Positions 8,856 through 17,416 of a DNA stretch of 64,000 nucleotides are shown here, piece after piece. Positions within the stretch are counted from its first letter, which is position 1. Each line of letters starts with the position of its first letter. A program made the position numbers and the translations under genes. The notes beneath the pieces were generated by a model. It worked only from the letters and a program-made list of their open reading frames with translations, was not told where the DNA came from and did no database searches. Origin of the DNA: CALLPQ01 sp039819545 (lineage in GTDB: Bacteria; Pseudomonadota; Alphaproteobacteria; Caulobacterales; Parvularculaceae); NCBI GenBank assembly GCA_039819545.1, contig JBCBRS010000013.1:1-64000 (forward strand). The letters are read 5' to 3'.

Positions 8856-9137
8856 TTAGTTTTGTGCGCCATTGCAGGTGCGGCTGATCGCAGTAGACAA
8901 ACGGGCGTGACACCGATTGCCTGAATCGCAGAATTCGTTCGCGATTGTATCATGGACCAGAATGCCTTCCTGATCGTTTACGCACTGGACGATCAGCTCA
9001 CGGACAAGTCCCTTATCCGTCACCGTATTCACGCGTTTATCCGTATAGAGCCCCGGCTCCTTATCGCCGAAAACCGGATAAGACGTGTAGATATTTTCAG
9101 TTTGAAGCAGCATCATTGCCGCCACCAGAATGTTCAT
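8856..9137 (-). CDS. Small protein of unknown function
   Basis: A 93-codon frame that ends four bases from the convergent upstream gene. It begins MNILVAAMMLLQ, a short hydrophobic stretch that could be a weak signal sequence, and has four cysteines (VQCVND, EFCDSGNRC, RTCNG). Codon use is like that of its neighbours. No family is recognised, and the ribosome-binding site is poor, so the start and even the gene are uncertain. Confidence 0.5.
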   Translation of the reverse strand: MNILVAAMMLLQTENIYTSYPVFGDKEPGLYTDKRVNTVTDKGLVRELIVQCVNDQEGILVHDTIANEFCDSGNRCHARLSTAISRTCNGAQN

Positions 9138-9416
9138 GACCAGACCCCATAGAGAACCGTTAACAAAATGCTAACCGCACCGGTTAACACGCAGCAAGAC
9201 AGAGCAAGCCCGATGCCAGAAAACCGCCTTTGGTGAGAAAATCTGCGGGCATCCGTCCAGCAAACCCCCGTGAAGACAGAAATTTCCGCATGATTTAAGG
9301 TTAATGGGCAGGACTTGTTTTAGCCTTGGCGCCGGGGGCCTGTTTCAGATTGACCAATGATCCCTGCCTCCGCTACGTCCTAACAAGAACCATTCTGGAA
9401 AAAAGAGTGCTCCACT
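9138..9416. other. Divergent promoter region with TTAA motifs
   Basis: The region separates two divergent genes. It holds TTAA-N7-CTAA at 9160-9174 and further TTAA words (9184-9187, 9295-9304). The first is one base away from the CtrA-type TTAA-N7-TTAA site of alphaproteobacteria. No gene is seen. Confidence 0.35.
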
Positions 9417-10733
9417 ATGAGACCCGCAGGCCGGATTGCGGCCACCATCGATATTTTCACCGATTTTGAACAGCGCCATGTGCCCCTCAAAACGGCTATC
9501 GCTGACTGGGCGCGCTCAAACCGCTATGCCGGGGCCAAGGACCGGGCTTGGATGTCTGGCCTTTTGCTGGACGTTTTGCGCCGCCGCGAGGGCCTGCGTC
9601 TATGGATGGGGGATGACACACCCCGCGCGATTATCCTCGGTGCCCTGACGAAATTGTGGAAAATGCCGCTTGGTGATCTTGCGGACGCGCTGGCCGAAGA
9701 ACCCCATGGCGCTGGCCCCATGACTGAGGCGGAACGCGCGGCCCTGACGAGCGATGCGCCGCTTGCTGTGGGCGTCGATTGCCCGGACTGGGTGAACCCC
9801 CTTTTCGTGCGGGCCTTTGGCGACGATCACAATGCCCATATCGACGCCTTTTGTCAGCGTGCGGATATTGACCTCCGGCTTAATACACTCAAAGGGCCCG
9901 CCGAACGGGCACTGGGCGCGCTCAAGCCCGTGCGCGGCAAACAGGCGCCATTCCTAAAATCCGCGGCGCGGATCACCGCCCCGGACCCGAGCGAGAGAGC
10001 GCCCGCCGTGACCGTCATCCCCGCCTTTAACAAGGGCTGGGTCGAGGTGCAGGATCTCGGCAGTCAACTTGCCACCGCGGCGGCAGGGCACATTGCGGGA
10101 AAACAGGTCCTGGATTTTTGCGCCGGCGGGGGCGGAAAATCCTTGGCCCTCGCCGCGATGATGAATAATACCGGCCAGCTGCACGCCTATGATATCAGCG
10201 CGCAGCGGCTCAAGCCGCTCTATGCGCGGGCAAAGCGCGCGGGCCTACGCAATCTGCAGATTTATCATCCCGCGCCAAAAGGTCAGGCAGCGGAGGAAAG
10301 CCTCGCCAGTCTGCGCGGCGCCATGGATGTTGTATTCCTCGATGCCCCGTGCAGCGGGTCCGGCACGTGGCGGCGTCACCCCGACACAAAATGGCGGCTC
10401 ACAGAACGCCAGCTCGAAACCCGCCAGCAAGAACAGGACACTGTGCTCAGCGCTGCCACGGCCTATCTGAAGCCGGGGGGGCTTATCGTCTATGTGACGT
10501 GTTCAGTCTTCAGGGAAGAAAATGAGGACCGCATTGAAGGCTTCCTCGGTGCTCACCCCGACTTCGAACCGGTTTCGCCAGTGGACCAGATTGTCAAAAG
10601 TGGGCTTTTGCACGCAACAGATGATGAACAGTCCCTGCGCGCTTGCGAGCGTGAGATGCGGCACCTGCGCTTGACCCCAAAAACAACCCAAACAGACGGT
10701 TTTTGCATTACGGTACTGCGGCACGCTGGTTAG
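9417..10733 (+). CDS. RsmB/NOP-family rRNA cytosine-5 methyltransferase
   Basis: A 438-residue SAM-dependent methyltransferase of the RsmB/Nol1/Nop2 group, which makes 5-methylcytosine in rRNA. The N-terminal third is helical and NusB-like. The catalytic part contains motif I DFCAGGGGKSLALA, motif IV LDAPCSGSGTWRRHPD with the first conserved cysteine, and motif VI VYVTCSVF with the catalytic cysteine. Whether the target is the RsmB site (C967 in E. coli numbering) or another is not decided by the sequence. It appears to be a single-gene unit. Confidence 0.88.
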   Translation: MRPAGRIAATIDIFTDFEQRHVPLKTAIADWARSNRYAGAKDRAWMSGLLLDVLRRREGLRLWMGDDTPRAIILGALTKLWKMPLGDLADALAEEPHGAGPMTEAERAALTSDAPLAVGVDCPDWVNPLFVRAFGDDHNAHIDAFCQRADIDLRLNTLKGPAERALGALKPVRGKQAPFLKSAARITAPDPSERAPAVTVIPAFNKGWVEVQDLGSQLATAAAGHIAGKQVLDFCAGGGGKSLALAAMMNNTGQLHAYDISAQRLKPLYARAKRAGLRNLQIYHPAPKGQAAEESLASLRGAMDVVFLDAPCSGSGTWRRHPDTKWRLTERQLETRQQEQDTVLSAATAYLKPGGLIVYVTCSVFREENEDRIEGFLGAHPDFEPVSPVDQIVKSGLLHATDDEQSLRACEREMRHLRLTPKTTQTDGFCITVLRHAG

Positions 10734-10774
10734 CGGGGCCGGGCGCTGTTCATTTCGGCACGAAGGATACAAAG

Positions 10775-10850
10775 GCTGCATGGGTTTTCGCCCGGAGATA
10801 CGGATATTGCTTACCTGACATCTGTTTGCATACCCTCCGTACCCCAATAA
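10775..10850. repeat. Degenerate remnant of the palindromic repeat family
   Basis: Short blocks of the family repeat are present in rearranged order: TTCGCCCGGAGATACGG near 10788-10804 and CCTCCGTACCCCAAT near 10834-10850. The GC-rich stem halves are incomplete. Confidence 0.45.
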
Positions 10851-10859
10851 AAACGCCCC

Positions 10860-11975
10860 TTATAGCCCAACCGGATCAGCACGTCGCCGCTTTTTCTGCG
10901 CGCCCGGGCTCGCCATTCTGCGCCCTCCCGAAAGCTCCGAGAGGATCCCTTCACGCAAGCCACGGTCGGCAACGCGGATGCGCTCTGCCGGCCATTCGGT
11001 AAGGATGGCTTCCAGGATTGCACAGCCGCATACCACCAGATCGGCCCGCTCCGCGCCGATGCAGGGCTCGCGCGCGCGCTCATCAAACGACATGGCCCGG
11101 AGTCTTTCGCTGGTATCACCAACCAGTGTGCGCGAAAGCCAGAGGCCATCCACGTCTACACGGCGATACCGCTCCAGCGCCAGATGCACACCCGCAAGCG
11201 ACGTAACCGTGCCGGACGTCCCTAAAAAATGTCCGTGCCCGGCCTGAAAAATCGATTTTAACGCATGCGTATCCGGAACATCCGCAATGGCGGCGCGCAC
11301 GTCGTCGACGATTGCCTCATAGGTCTCCCGCGATATCTCGCGGCCATCCCATTTCTCGGCGAGGCTGACCACACCGAACGGTAGTGAGGTCCAGGTGACA
11401 ATATCGGACTGCGGTAAGGCCCCTGCCTCGGCGCTGGGCGTAATGCGGACCCACGCAATCTCCGTTGAGCCGCCACCAATATCGAAAACAAGAACCATCT
11501 TTGCAGCGGGATCAAACAGGTCCCGGCATCCGAGCATAGCAAGGCGGGCCTCCTCCTCCGGACCGATGATTTCCAGCGTGATCCCGCTTTGCGCCACCGC
11601 ACGGGCCAGAAAGGCATCGCCATTCCTTGCGCCCCGGCACGCTTGCGTCGCCACGCACCGCATATGCGTCACACCGCGCTGCTTGATTTTGCGCTGGCAG
11701 GTTTTGAGCACCTCAATGGTCCGCGCCATGGCCGCGTCGGAAAGAACACCCGTGTGGGAAAGGTTTTCACCAAGCCGCACGATCTTTGAATAGGCATCAA
11801 CGATACGCAGGTGCCGCCCGCGCGGCGCGGCAATCAGAAGGCGGCAATTATTGGTACCAAGATCAAGCGCCGCATAGCGAGGCGGCGGGCCGCGTCGCCC
11901 CCGTCGGCGATGGGCATCGCCTTTTGGCTGGGCACCCCTGGGCCTGTCGCCCCCGGTGCGTTGGGAATTCGTCAT
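10860..11975 (-). CDS. Ppx/GppA-family phosphatase
   Basis: The family includes exopolyphosphatase (Ppx) and guanosine pentaphosphate phosphohydrolase (GppA). The protein has the ASKHA-fold signatures: first phosphate loop AALDLGTNNCRLLIA and second loop VFDIGGGSTEIAW, followed by LPFGVVSL and LGTSGTVTSLA. I start it at ATG 11975 (371 residues), because the longer frame upstream has no family similarity and a GAGGA ribosome-binding site precedes this ATG. The basic N-terminal tail before the first loop is about 35 residues. Length is at the short, single-module end of the family, as in many alphaproteobacteria. Confidence 0.88.
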   Translation of the reverse strand: MTNSQRTGGDRPRGAQPKGDAHRRRGRRGPPPRYAALDLGTNNCRLLIAAPRGRHLRIVDAYSKIVRLGENLSHTGVLSDAAMARTIEVLKTCQRKIKQRGVTHMRCVATQACRGARNGDAFLARAVAQSGITLEIIGPEEEARLAMLGCRDLFDPAAKMVLVFDIGGGSTEIAWVRITPSAEAGALPQSDIVTWTSLPFGVVSLAEKWDGREISRETYEAIVDDVRAAIADVPDTHALKSIFQAGHGHFLGTSGTVTSLAGVHLALERYRRVDVDGLWLSRTLVGDTSERLRAMSFDERAREPCIGAERADLVVCGCAILEAILTEWPAERIRVADRGLREGILSELSGGRRMASPGAQKKRRRADPVGL

Positions 11976-12367
11976 GGGGTGCGTCCTCGCAGGAAGCAGA
12001 TAGCTTCGGCGCGATGATATCAAATCTCCCCTGCCCCTTGCAAGGTTTGAAGCCCGTCGGCAGTGCCTCCGTTTGAATTCGATGGCAGCTAATCGCCATC
12101 TTTTTGCCTTTCGGCTACTCGAGAGTGACGGCAGCAATGCGCGCAAAAGAAGACATAAGATATTGGCACATAGAACAGGTATTTCTGGCCTATTACAGAC
12201 GTTAGAATTCAGCGCCGAGCCGGGCATCATTGTCCCGTTTTCGCCTTTCGTCGGCGGACAAGAAGCTGCATTGGAGACCTTTCGAAGGTTTTGAAATTTC
12301 TGATTAAGCATTTATCATCGTTCATTTATTACCATCCGGGCGGATTGATGAGAGATAGGTAATAAAG
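11976..12367. other. Divergent intergenic region at the edge of a lower-G+C stretch
   Basis: No gene seen. From about 12060 the base composition becomes clearly more AT-rich than the flanking DNA, and this continues to about 13660. A purine-rich GAGAGATAGGT precedes the TTG start of the next gene. Confidence 0.4.
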
Positions 12368-13201
12368 TTGAAGAAAACATCACGACTCGTAATGTCCACG
12401 TCGATCGTTGCGGTCACAACGTTTTTTCTACAGATGGCGGAGCTAGAGCTATTGCTTTGGCCCCTGGGGCTCATCACGATATTTTTGCTCCTAGCGTGGA
12501 TGTGGGGTGCGCCAATATATCTCCTGAGCGCTCTTGGCCTCATAGCGGCAGCAGCCGCTTCTAATTATTCAAATCGAAAAACGCTGAGGCTGACGGGTTT
12601 CATTTTCTTCTCGTTGCCGGTTGGCTTCATCTGCGGCTTACTATTGTTCTCTGGCGCGCAAGGGGCGGTTTCAACTTTGACGCAAACAAAGTTGGTTATC
12701 CCTGATTTTGTCTTTTCGCACGCGTCAACGCACAATGTATTCATCTTCAAGGATCGCATTGCCCCTAGTGTTATTAAGGAGTCCAGCTTGCGAGAATTCT
12801 ATACCTATACGCCGAAAAGGGATACTGATGGTTACGTGCTCCCAGACCCTTTGCCAAGCCGCTTCACCCGGTGGTCTGTGCGATACGCTCCCGAAAAAAG
12901 ATGTCCGCCCGGGGTAAGGTATCCCGAGCATATTCCTCCTGAACTTAAGATGTGCATTACTGGAACAGATAACGTAAGAGCGCCGCGCAATGGGCTTCAT
13001 ATTTGGGAATATTACCCGCCTTCACAGTCAAAATATATTCGGTTCGAGGAGCGTGTAGCCGGTGAGCTTATGCGTTTTTCCACATGGGGTAATGGATACA
13101 GCAAGCAGCGCGATCTCGCACAAAACCGTCGCCTCGTTCATGAGGAAAATGTAGAATACGTTCTGCGACGCATCGCCAAAGAACAACTAAAAAAACGCTA
13201 A
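12368..13201 (+). CDS. Uncharacterised membrane protein of atypical base composition
   Basis: A 277-residue protein with a TTG start (12368); an internal ATG at 12392 is an alternative. Three hydrophobic segments lie in residues 10-90 (around FFLQMAELELLLW, LLSALGLIAAAA and FIFFSLPVGFICGLLLF). A soluble domain of about 180 residues follows, with charged and aromatic residues and two cysteines (EKRCPPG, MCITG). Codon use is more AT-rich than that of the flanking genes, which fits recent acquisition. No family recognised. Confidence 0.7.
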   Translation: MKKTSRLVMSTSIVAVTTFFLQMAELELLLWPLGLITIFLLLAWMWGAPIYLLSALGLIAAAAASNYSNRKTLRLTGFIFFSLPVGFICGLLLFSGAQGAVSTLTQTKLVIPDFVFSHASTHNVFIFKDRIAPSVIKESSLREFYTYTPKRDTDGYVLPDPLPSRFTRWSVRYAPEKRCPPGVRYPEHIPPELKMCITGTDNVRAPRNGLHIWEYYPPSQSKYIRFEERVAGELMRFSTWGNGYSKQRDLAQNRRLVHEENVEYVLRRIAKEQLKKR

Positions 13202-13659
13202 TAGACTACAACTTATCGAAATAGAGAACGTCTTCAGGCAACGGCAAAGTTGCCAGCCACTAGATCTTCGTCGACGTCTGCTTTGGCGATTTCTTGTCCT
13301 TCGAGCCTTGGCCCGACAATGTCTGCAATGAGGATCTACCTGCCGTTAGCTGAACATTATTCTTACGGCAACTTAGGGCCAATTCTGTAGAAAAACTATT
13401 TTGGGGCGTCCTGCCGGAAGCGCTTCCAGAATGATATTTCACCAGAAATGGCTTTATTAGCGTATTGATTCATCCACGCCGACATTCCTGCCGAAAAATA
13501 TCAACCGCATACAGAGAAAACTGGATAGTTTCGAGTTTTTCAACAGAATCCGCCAATAGCCGCCCTCCAGTTTCAAACTGAGGCACGTCCAGCCCGTACA
13601 ATAACCGGCGCCGTTTAAGAGACACAGACGCTGCACGCCACACAGCGTACAAAAAACAC
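13202..13659. other. AT-richer intergenic stretch without a clear gene
   Basis: No convincing gene. A minus-strand frame at 13470-13652 (60 codons) has a protein-like central part but no ribosome-binding site. The motif TTTTTCAACAGAATC near 13536-13550 resembles terminal sequences of some IS families and may be a scar of an old insertion; this is only a resemblance. Confidence 0.35.
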
Positions 13660-13899
13660 TCAGAAAATCACGGTAAAACACTGACCGTTGGTACTGGGGG
13701 TAGCAGGGCCACTGGACGTGGCAGTGGCAGCGGCGGGACCAGCTTTCGCCCTACCCTTGCCGATGGTCTCGATCGTGTGCGCGGCATCCAGGATCACGAG
13801 AAAGATCGCGAGGAGGAGCAGGGTTTGCACCACCGCAAGTATCGGTCGGTGGCTTAACGCCCGCCAGCACTGTCGAAAACATTGGCTCAAAAAGGACAT
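13660..13899 (-). CDS. Small single-pass membrane protein downstream of pspC
   Basis: A 79-residue frame starting MSFLSQCFRQCWRAL, with one strong hydrophobic segment (residues 20-38, around ILAVVQTLLLLAIFLVILDA) and an alanine- and threonine-rich tail. A GGGAAC sequence precedes ATG 13899; an upstream in-frame ATG at 13944 is possible. It lies 119 bases after pspC on the same strand and could be the last gene of the psp transcript. No family recognised. Confidence 0.5.
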   Translation of the reverse strand: MSFLSQCFRQCWRALSHRPILAVVQTLLLLAIFLVILDAAHTIETIGKGRAKAGPAAATATSSGPATPSTNGQCFTVIF

Positions 13900-14018
13900 A
13901 GGTTCCCAGCCTGCGCAGTCAGGGCGCCGCGCATGATCGTCCATTCAAAAAGGATTCTGAGACGGGGTACCGCGTGGCGGCGCCCCGGGCCGTCAATTCA
14001 TGATCAGAGAAGGCGCCG

Positions 14019-14618
14019 TCAGGCTGACGGCTTACCACTCTCCAAATCGTCAAAGGCCTTGCGCAGGCCGTATTCGTCCGAGGTGACGGTATATTCCATG
14101 TCGCTGATCCGCGCATCGAGCGCCCGGAACCGGTGTTTTAACTCGGCAAGGCTGGTGCGTGGGCGCGTAGAAAATGTTCGCCAGAATCGCTCTTCCTCCG
14201 GAGACGGATTATCGGTTGGCGGCCGACGCGTTTCGGCCCGGATAAAGATGGCGCACCCGATATAGGCAAAAACTGAAAGCGTGCCGGAGAAAAACGCACT
14301 GACGACCCAGCCGATCCGGATCCATTCGACCGGGTAGCCAAAGTGTTTGGCGATCCCGGCGCACACGCCAGCAATAACGCCATTGGCCGGATCGCGGCGC
14401 AAATGATAAAAATTAGGCCCCGGGCCCGGCTCGCCGGCGCGGTAGGCATAACGCTCACGCGCGCGCTCATTGCGGCTTTGGTAATGGGCATGACTTGGCC
14501 CGTCATCATAAGCCCGGTCATTGTGCGGGTTTTCATTTGGGCGCGGGTCTTCATTTCGGCGTGAGTCATACCGGCCCCGGTATCCGTCCCGGGGCGGACG
14601 ATTACGATCGTTGGGCAT
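14019..14618 (-). CDS. pspC: Phage shock protein C (PspC domain)
   Basis: PspC is an inner-membrane protein that, with PspB, relays envelope stress to PspA. This 199-residue protein has a hydrophilic N-terminal tail rich in R, N and P (about 1-75). The PspC domain follows, with LRRDPANGVIAGVCAGIAKHFG and a membrane segment around IGWVVSAFFSGTLSVFAYIGCAIFI. The C-terminus is helical and charged. I start it at ATG 14618, which follows a GGGAGGG ribosome-binding site, rather than at the longer in-frame starts. The start overlaps the end of pspB by 17 bases. Confidence 0.9.
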   Translation of the reverse strand: MPNDRNRPPRDGYRGRYDSRRNEDPRPNENPHNDRAYDDGPSHAHYQSRNERARERYAYRAGEPGPGPNFYHLRRDPANGVIAGVCAGIAKHFGYPVEWIRIGWVVSAFFSGTLSVFAYIGCAIFIRAETRRPPTDNPSPEEERFWRTFSTRPRTSLAELKHRFRALDARISDMEYTVTSDEYGLRKAFDDLESGKPSA

Positions 14619-14856
14619 TTGCACCCTCCCCATACTGATCACGCCAATCGGGCGATTCCCGGTCGAGAATTGTTTCCAGCGAATCCACACGGCGCTCCAA
14701 ATTCTGCGCCGTACGCCACAGATCATCGATCAGGCGCTCATCGTCGGTGGAATAGCTTTTGGTTTTCCGCCATTCGGTGACGTAGTGCATAACCGTTGCT
14801 GGCAATGCCACAAACAGGATGGCAATAATCGCAACGACGAAAGGACCTTCTTCCAT
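14602..14856 (-). CDS. pspB: Phage shock protein B
   Basis: An 84-residue protein with the PspB plan: one N-terminal membrane helix (MEEGPFVVAIIAILFVALPATV) followed by a cytoplasmic amphipathic and coiled-coil region (DDLWRTAQNLERRVDSLETIL). In E. coli PspB pairs with PspC and is needed to release PspF from PspA. It sits between pspA and pspC, 92 bases after pspA. Confidence 0.9.
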   Translation of the reverse strand: MEEGPFVVAIIAILFVALPATVMHYVTEWRKTKSYSTDDERLIDDLWRTAQNLERRVDSLETILDRESPDWRDQYGEGANAQRS

Positions 14857-14948
14857 TATTTTTCCCTCTGCTCAGATCGTGATTGACTGGTCTGCGCCGA
14901 TTCACCGGTTCGGCTCCCATGCCGCCACCGGATCATCAGGCACCATGG

Positions 14949-15614
14949 TTACGAGCGGCTTGCCAGCCGGTTTTTCAGGGCCGTGAGCTCTGCATTGACC
15001 GCGTCTTCCACTTCAAGATCGGCAAACTCCTGCTCCAATGTGCGTTTCGTGCCGATGGTCCAGCTTTCTGCTTCTGCTTCCAGCTCATTTACCCGGCTTT
15101 CATACCGGTCAAACCGGGCAAGGGCGTCGTCGATGCGACCATCATGGACCTGGCGATTGACCGAAACCGCATCACTCGCTGCGCCGTGGCGCAACTCCAT
15201 GGAGCGTTGCCGGGCTTTGGCTTCCTTCAGTTTCGATTGGAGTTTTTCCAGATCGCCATTGGTTTTGGCCATGGTGTCGGCAATCGCCTGCAATTCGCCA
15301 TCGAGAAGATCGATCATATCCTGCGCCTTGCGCCGGGCAGAGATCGCCCCGCGGGCAAGATCATCGCGACCTTTCTCAATGGCTAGTTCGGCCTTGGCCT
15401 CCCAATCCTTGGTACGCTGAACAAAATCAGCCTTTCTGCGCTCCACCTCCTTGCGGTCGGCGATCCCCCGGGCCGCGCGCGAGCGCACCTCCACGAGGGT
15501 ATCCTCCATTTCCTGGATGATCAGCCGCACGATTTTTTCCGGGTCTTCGGCCCGGTCGAGCATCGCGTTGATGTTTGAATTGATGATGTCACTCAGTCGT
15601 GAAAATACGCCCAT
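14949..15614 (-). CDS. pspA: Phage shock protein A
   Basis: PspA is a peripheral inner-membrane protein of the ESCRT-III/IM30 superfamily. It binds stressed membranes and, when free, inhibits the activator PspF. The 221-residue sequence starts MGVFSRLSDIINSNINAMLD, the conserved amphipathic first helix. Almost the whole rest is predicted coiled coil (helices rich in K, E, R and A), with the family block EDPEKIVRLIIQEMEDTLVEVR. Length equals that of E. coli PspA. It follows a 40-codon gene and precedes pspB. Confidence 0.96.
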   Translation of the reverse strand: MGVFSRLSDIINSNINAMLDRAEDPEKIVRLIIQEMEDTLVEVRSRAARGIADRKEVERRKADFVQRTKDWEAKAELAIEKGRDDLARGAISARRKAQDMIDLLDGELQAIADTMAKTNGDLEKLQSKLKEAKARQRSMELRHGAASDAVSVNRQVHDGRIDDALARFDRYESRVNELEAEAESWTIGTKRTLEQEFADLEVEDAVNAELTALKNRLASRS

Positions 15615-15667
15615 GACGGTGTCTCCTGTATGATAAGCGGGGTTGCGGCGCGCGGATATTGGCGCCC

Positions 15668-15790
15668 TTAAAAGAGGATGGCGCCGATGATGAGACCGGC
15701 GAAAAAGGTCCCCCAGGCAAAGCCCGTGCGGTTACGCACCACATGCTCAAACCGGCGGTCCCATCGATCTTCGTAATAACGCTGACGCAT
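15668..15790 (-). CDS. 40-residue membrane protein, first gene of the psp operon
   Basis: A complete small frame starting MRQRYYEDRWDRRFE and ending GLIIGAILF, preceded by a GGAGAG ribosome-binding site six bases before ATG 15790. The first 20 residues are strongly charged and the last 17 form a short hydrophobic segment, so it is probably a tail-anchored or single-pass small protein. It lies between the sigma-54 promoter and pspA, 53 bases from pspA, so it should be induced with the operon. I do not know this protein; the gene call rests on the ribosome-binding site, position and composition. Confidence 0.6.
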   Translation of the reverse strand: MRQRYYEDRWDRRFEHVVRNRTGFAWGTFFAGLIIGAILF

Positions 15791-15882
15791 CTGTCTCTCC
15801 TTCGTGGTCAAACCGGCGACGGGTGGCGATGGCGCCGATGGCCGGTAAATTTCAACAGCACCTTTGCTGCCTGCCTCCCTCT

Positions 15883-15899
15883 TTGCGAAAAGCGTGCCA
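15883..15899 (-). promoter_or_regulatory. Sigma-54 promoter of the psp operon
   Basis: On the minus strand, TGGCACG is followed by four bases and TCGCA. The GG and GC dinucleotides are exactly ten bases apart, as required for sigma-54 (-24/-12). One base differs from the TTGCA consensus. The predicted start site lies about 85 bases before the 40-codon gene. Confidence 0.85.
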
Positions 15900-15915
15900 G
15901 TTTGAATTAATTTTT

Positions 15916-15928
15916 TATACCATTGATT
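15916..15928 (-). promoter_or_regulatory. IHF-like site between activator sites and psp promoter
   Basis: AATCAATGGTATA on the minus strand fits the IHF consensus WATCAANNNNTTR with one mismatch. It lies between the -24 element and the candidate PspF sites, where IHF bends DNA in the E. coli psp promoter. Confidence 0.45.
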
Positions 15929-15974
15929 ATGTTGGATATTTTTCTTGAGCCGTCCTCGGCATCAGACTTATCTA

Positions 15975-16015
15975 GTAAAATTTACCCATGGCAGGGGTTT
16001 ATTTACCCGATAAAT
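15975..16015. promoter_or_regulatory. Candidate PspF upstream activating sites
   Basis: Two short inverted repeats, GTAAAATTTAC (15975-15985) and ATTTA-N5-TAAAT (16001-16015), are centred about 105 and 133 bases upstream of the predicted psp start site. That is a usual position for enhancer sites of sigma-54 activators. They also lie just before the pspF start, so PspF could control its own gene. Confidence 0.45.
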
Positions 16016-16031
16016 CTATTAAATTTTCCCT

Positions 16032-17042
16032 ATGCAAGACGCCGCCCCGGATATGATTGGCGAGGCCCCTGTTTTCATGGATGCCCTCACCCGCACATCG
16101 AGCCTGGCCCCTCTGGATAGGCCAGTTCTGGTGCTGGGCGAACGCGGCACGGGCAAGGAGCTGTTCGGCGCGCGGCTACACTTTTTGTCTGCGCGCTGGG
16201 ATGGGCCGTTTGTGAAGGTCAATTGCGCGGCGCTGTCCGAGGAGCTGCTGGAAAGTGAATTGTTCGGGCACGAGGCCGGTGCCTTTACCGGGGCCAGCAA
16301 GCGCCACACCGGCCGGTTTGAACGCGCCGATGGCGGCACGCTGTTCCTTGACGAGATTGGCACGGCGTCTTTACGTATTCAGGAAAAATTGCTTCGTGTC
16401 ATCGAATATGGGGAGTACGAACGGGTTGGCGGCTCACAGACGCTCGCTGCGAATGTGCGGGTGATTGGTGCAACAAACGCCAACCTTGCCAAAGCGGCAC
16501 GCGAGGGCACGTTTCGCGCAGACCTTCTCGACCGGCTTGCCTTCGACGTGATCAGCGCCCCGCCCTTGCGTCAGCGGCGGGATGATATTCCACTGCTAAC
16601 GGCGTATTTTTCAGGGCAATTTCTTCGCGAGCATGCCGAGCTTTATGGCAATCCACCGGCGGTGACATTTTCAGCCGCAGCCCGCAAAGCGCTGCGCGAC
16701 GCGGATTGGCCGGGCAATGTGCGCGCCCTAAAAAGCGCCGTGGAGCGGTCGATCCACCATTGGCTGATGGCCGGGCAAACCGGTCCAGTTGATGCGGTGT
16801 CCCTTGACCCCTTCACCGGGCTTGAAGATATCTCCCGGCCAAAAGACGCACAGATCGACGATGATGACGCGGCTCAGCCATTTGATCTGCGCATCCGTCT
16901 CAATGAGATCGAAAAGGCCATGACGGTAAGCGCCCTCACCCGCCATGGCTGGAACCAACGCAAAACCGCAGATTTTCTACACCTTACCTACAACCAGATC
17001 CGCGGCCTCGTGCGCAAACACCAACTGTCCGAACCGGGATGA
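16032..17042 (+). CDS. pspF: psp operon transcriptional activator PspF (sigma-54 dependent)
   Basis: A bacterial enhancer-binding AAA+ ATPase without a receiver domain, as in E. coli PspF. The 336-residue protein has Walker A GERGTGKE (about residues 37-44) and the sigma-54 contact loop GAFTGA. Walker B follows in GGTLFLDEI, then the arginine finger region FRADLLDRLAFDV. The C-terminal helix-turn-helix (TRHGWNQRKTADFLHLTYNQIRGLVRKH) has the Fis-like fold. It faces the psp operon, and the shared intergenic region carries the regulatory sites listed here. The start has no strong ribosome-binding site, but the N-terminus aligns with E. coli PspF. Confidence 0.95.
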   Translation: MQDAAPDMIGEAPVFMDALTRTSSLAPLDRPVLVLGERGTGKELFGARLHFLSARWDGPFVKVNCAALSEELLESELFGHEAGAFTGASKRHTGRFERADGGTLFLDEIGTASLRIQEKLLRVIEYGEYERVGGSQTLAANVRVIGATNANLAKAAREGTFRADLLDRLAFDVISAPPLRQRRDDIPLLTAYFSGQFLREHAELYGNPPAVTFSAAARKALRDADWPGNVRALKSAVERSIHHWLMAGQTGPVDAVSLDPFTGLEDISRPKDAQIDDDDAAQPFDLRIRLNEIEKAMTVSALTRHGWNQRKTADFLHLTYNQIRGLVRKHQLSEPG

Positions 17043-17067
17043 ACGGCATAATTGTCAAAGCTATATG

Positions 17068-17395
17068 CCGTATTCCCGGGCAAGCGCAGCGCCGACCCGG
17101 TAACTGTTGAGGTATTCTGCGTACCCAAATTAGAAGACCCCGGATCAAGTCCGGGGATACGGTGTAATTGTCAAAGCTTTATGCCGTATTCCCGGGCAAG
17201 CGTAGCGCCGACCCGGGATCTGCTGACACATCCTCCGTACCCCAATTACGAGACCCCGGGTCTTCGCCCGGGGATACGGAGTATATTTCAAACGTAGAAT
17301 CCGTATTCCCGGGCAAGCGCAGCGCCGAACCGGGATCTGTCGCAGCATCCTCCGTACCAAAATTAGAAGACCCCGCATCAAGTCCGAGGATACGG
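17068..17395. repeat. Palindromic repeat array A (three copies)
   Basis: Three 95-96 bp copies begin at 17068, 17184 and 17301 (period 116-117). Each starts CCGTATTCCCGGGCAAGCG and ends CCGGGGATACGG or a close variant. Each copy holds two GC-rich hairpins, and its outer ends are complementary, giving a nested palindrome. The third copy has diverged in the second hairpin. Confidence 0.9.
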
Positions 17396-17416
17396 CGTAA
17401 ATGCCGAAGTTTATGC

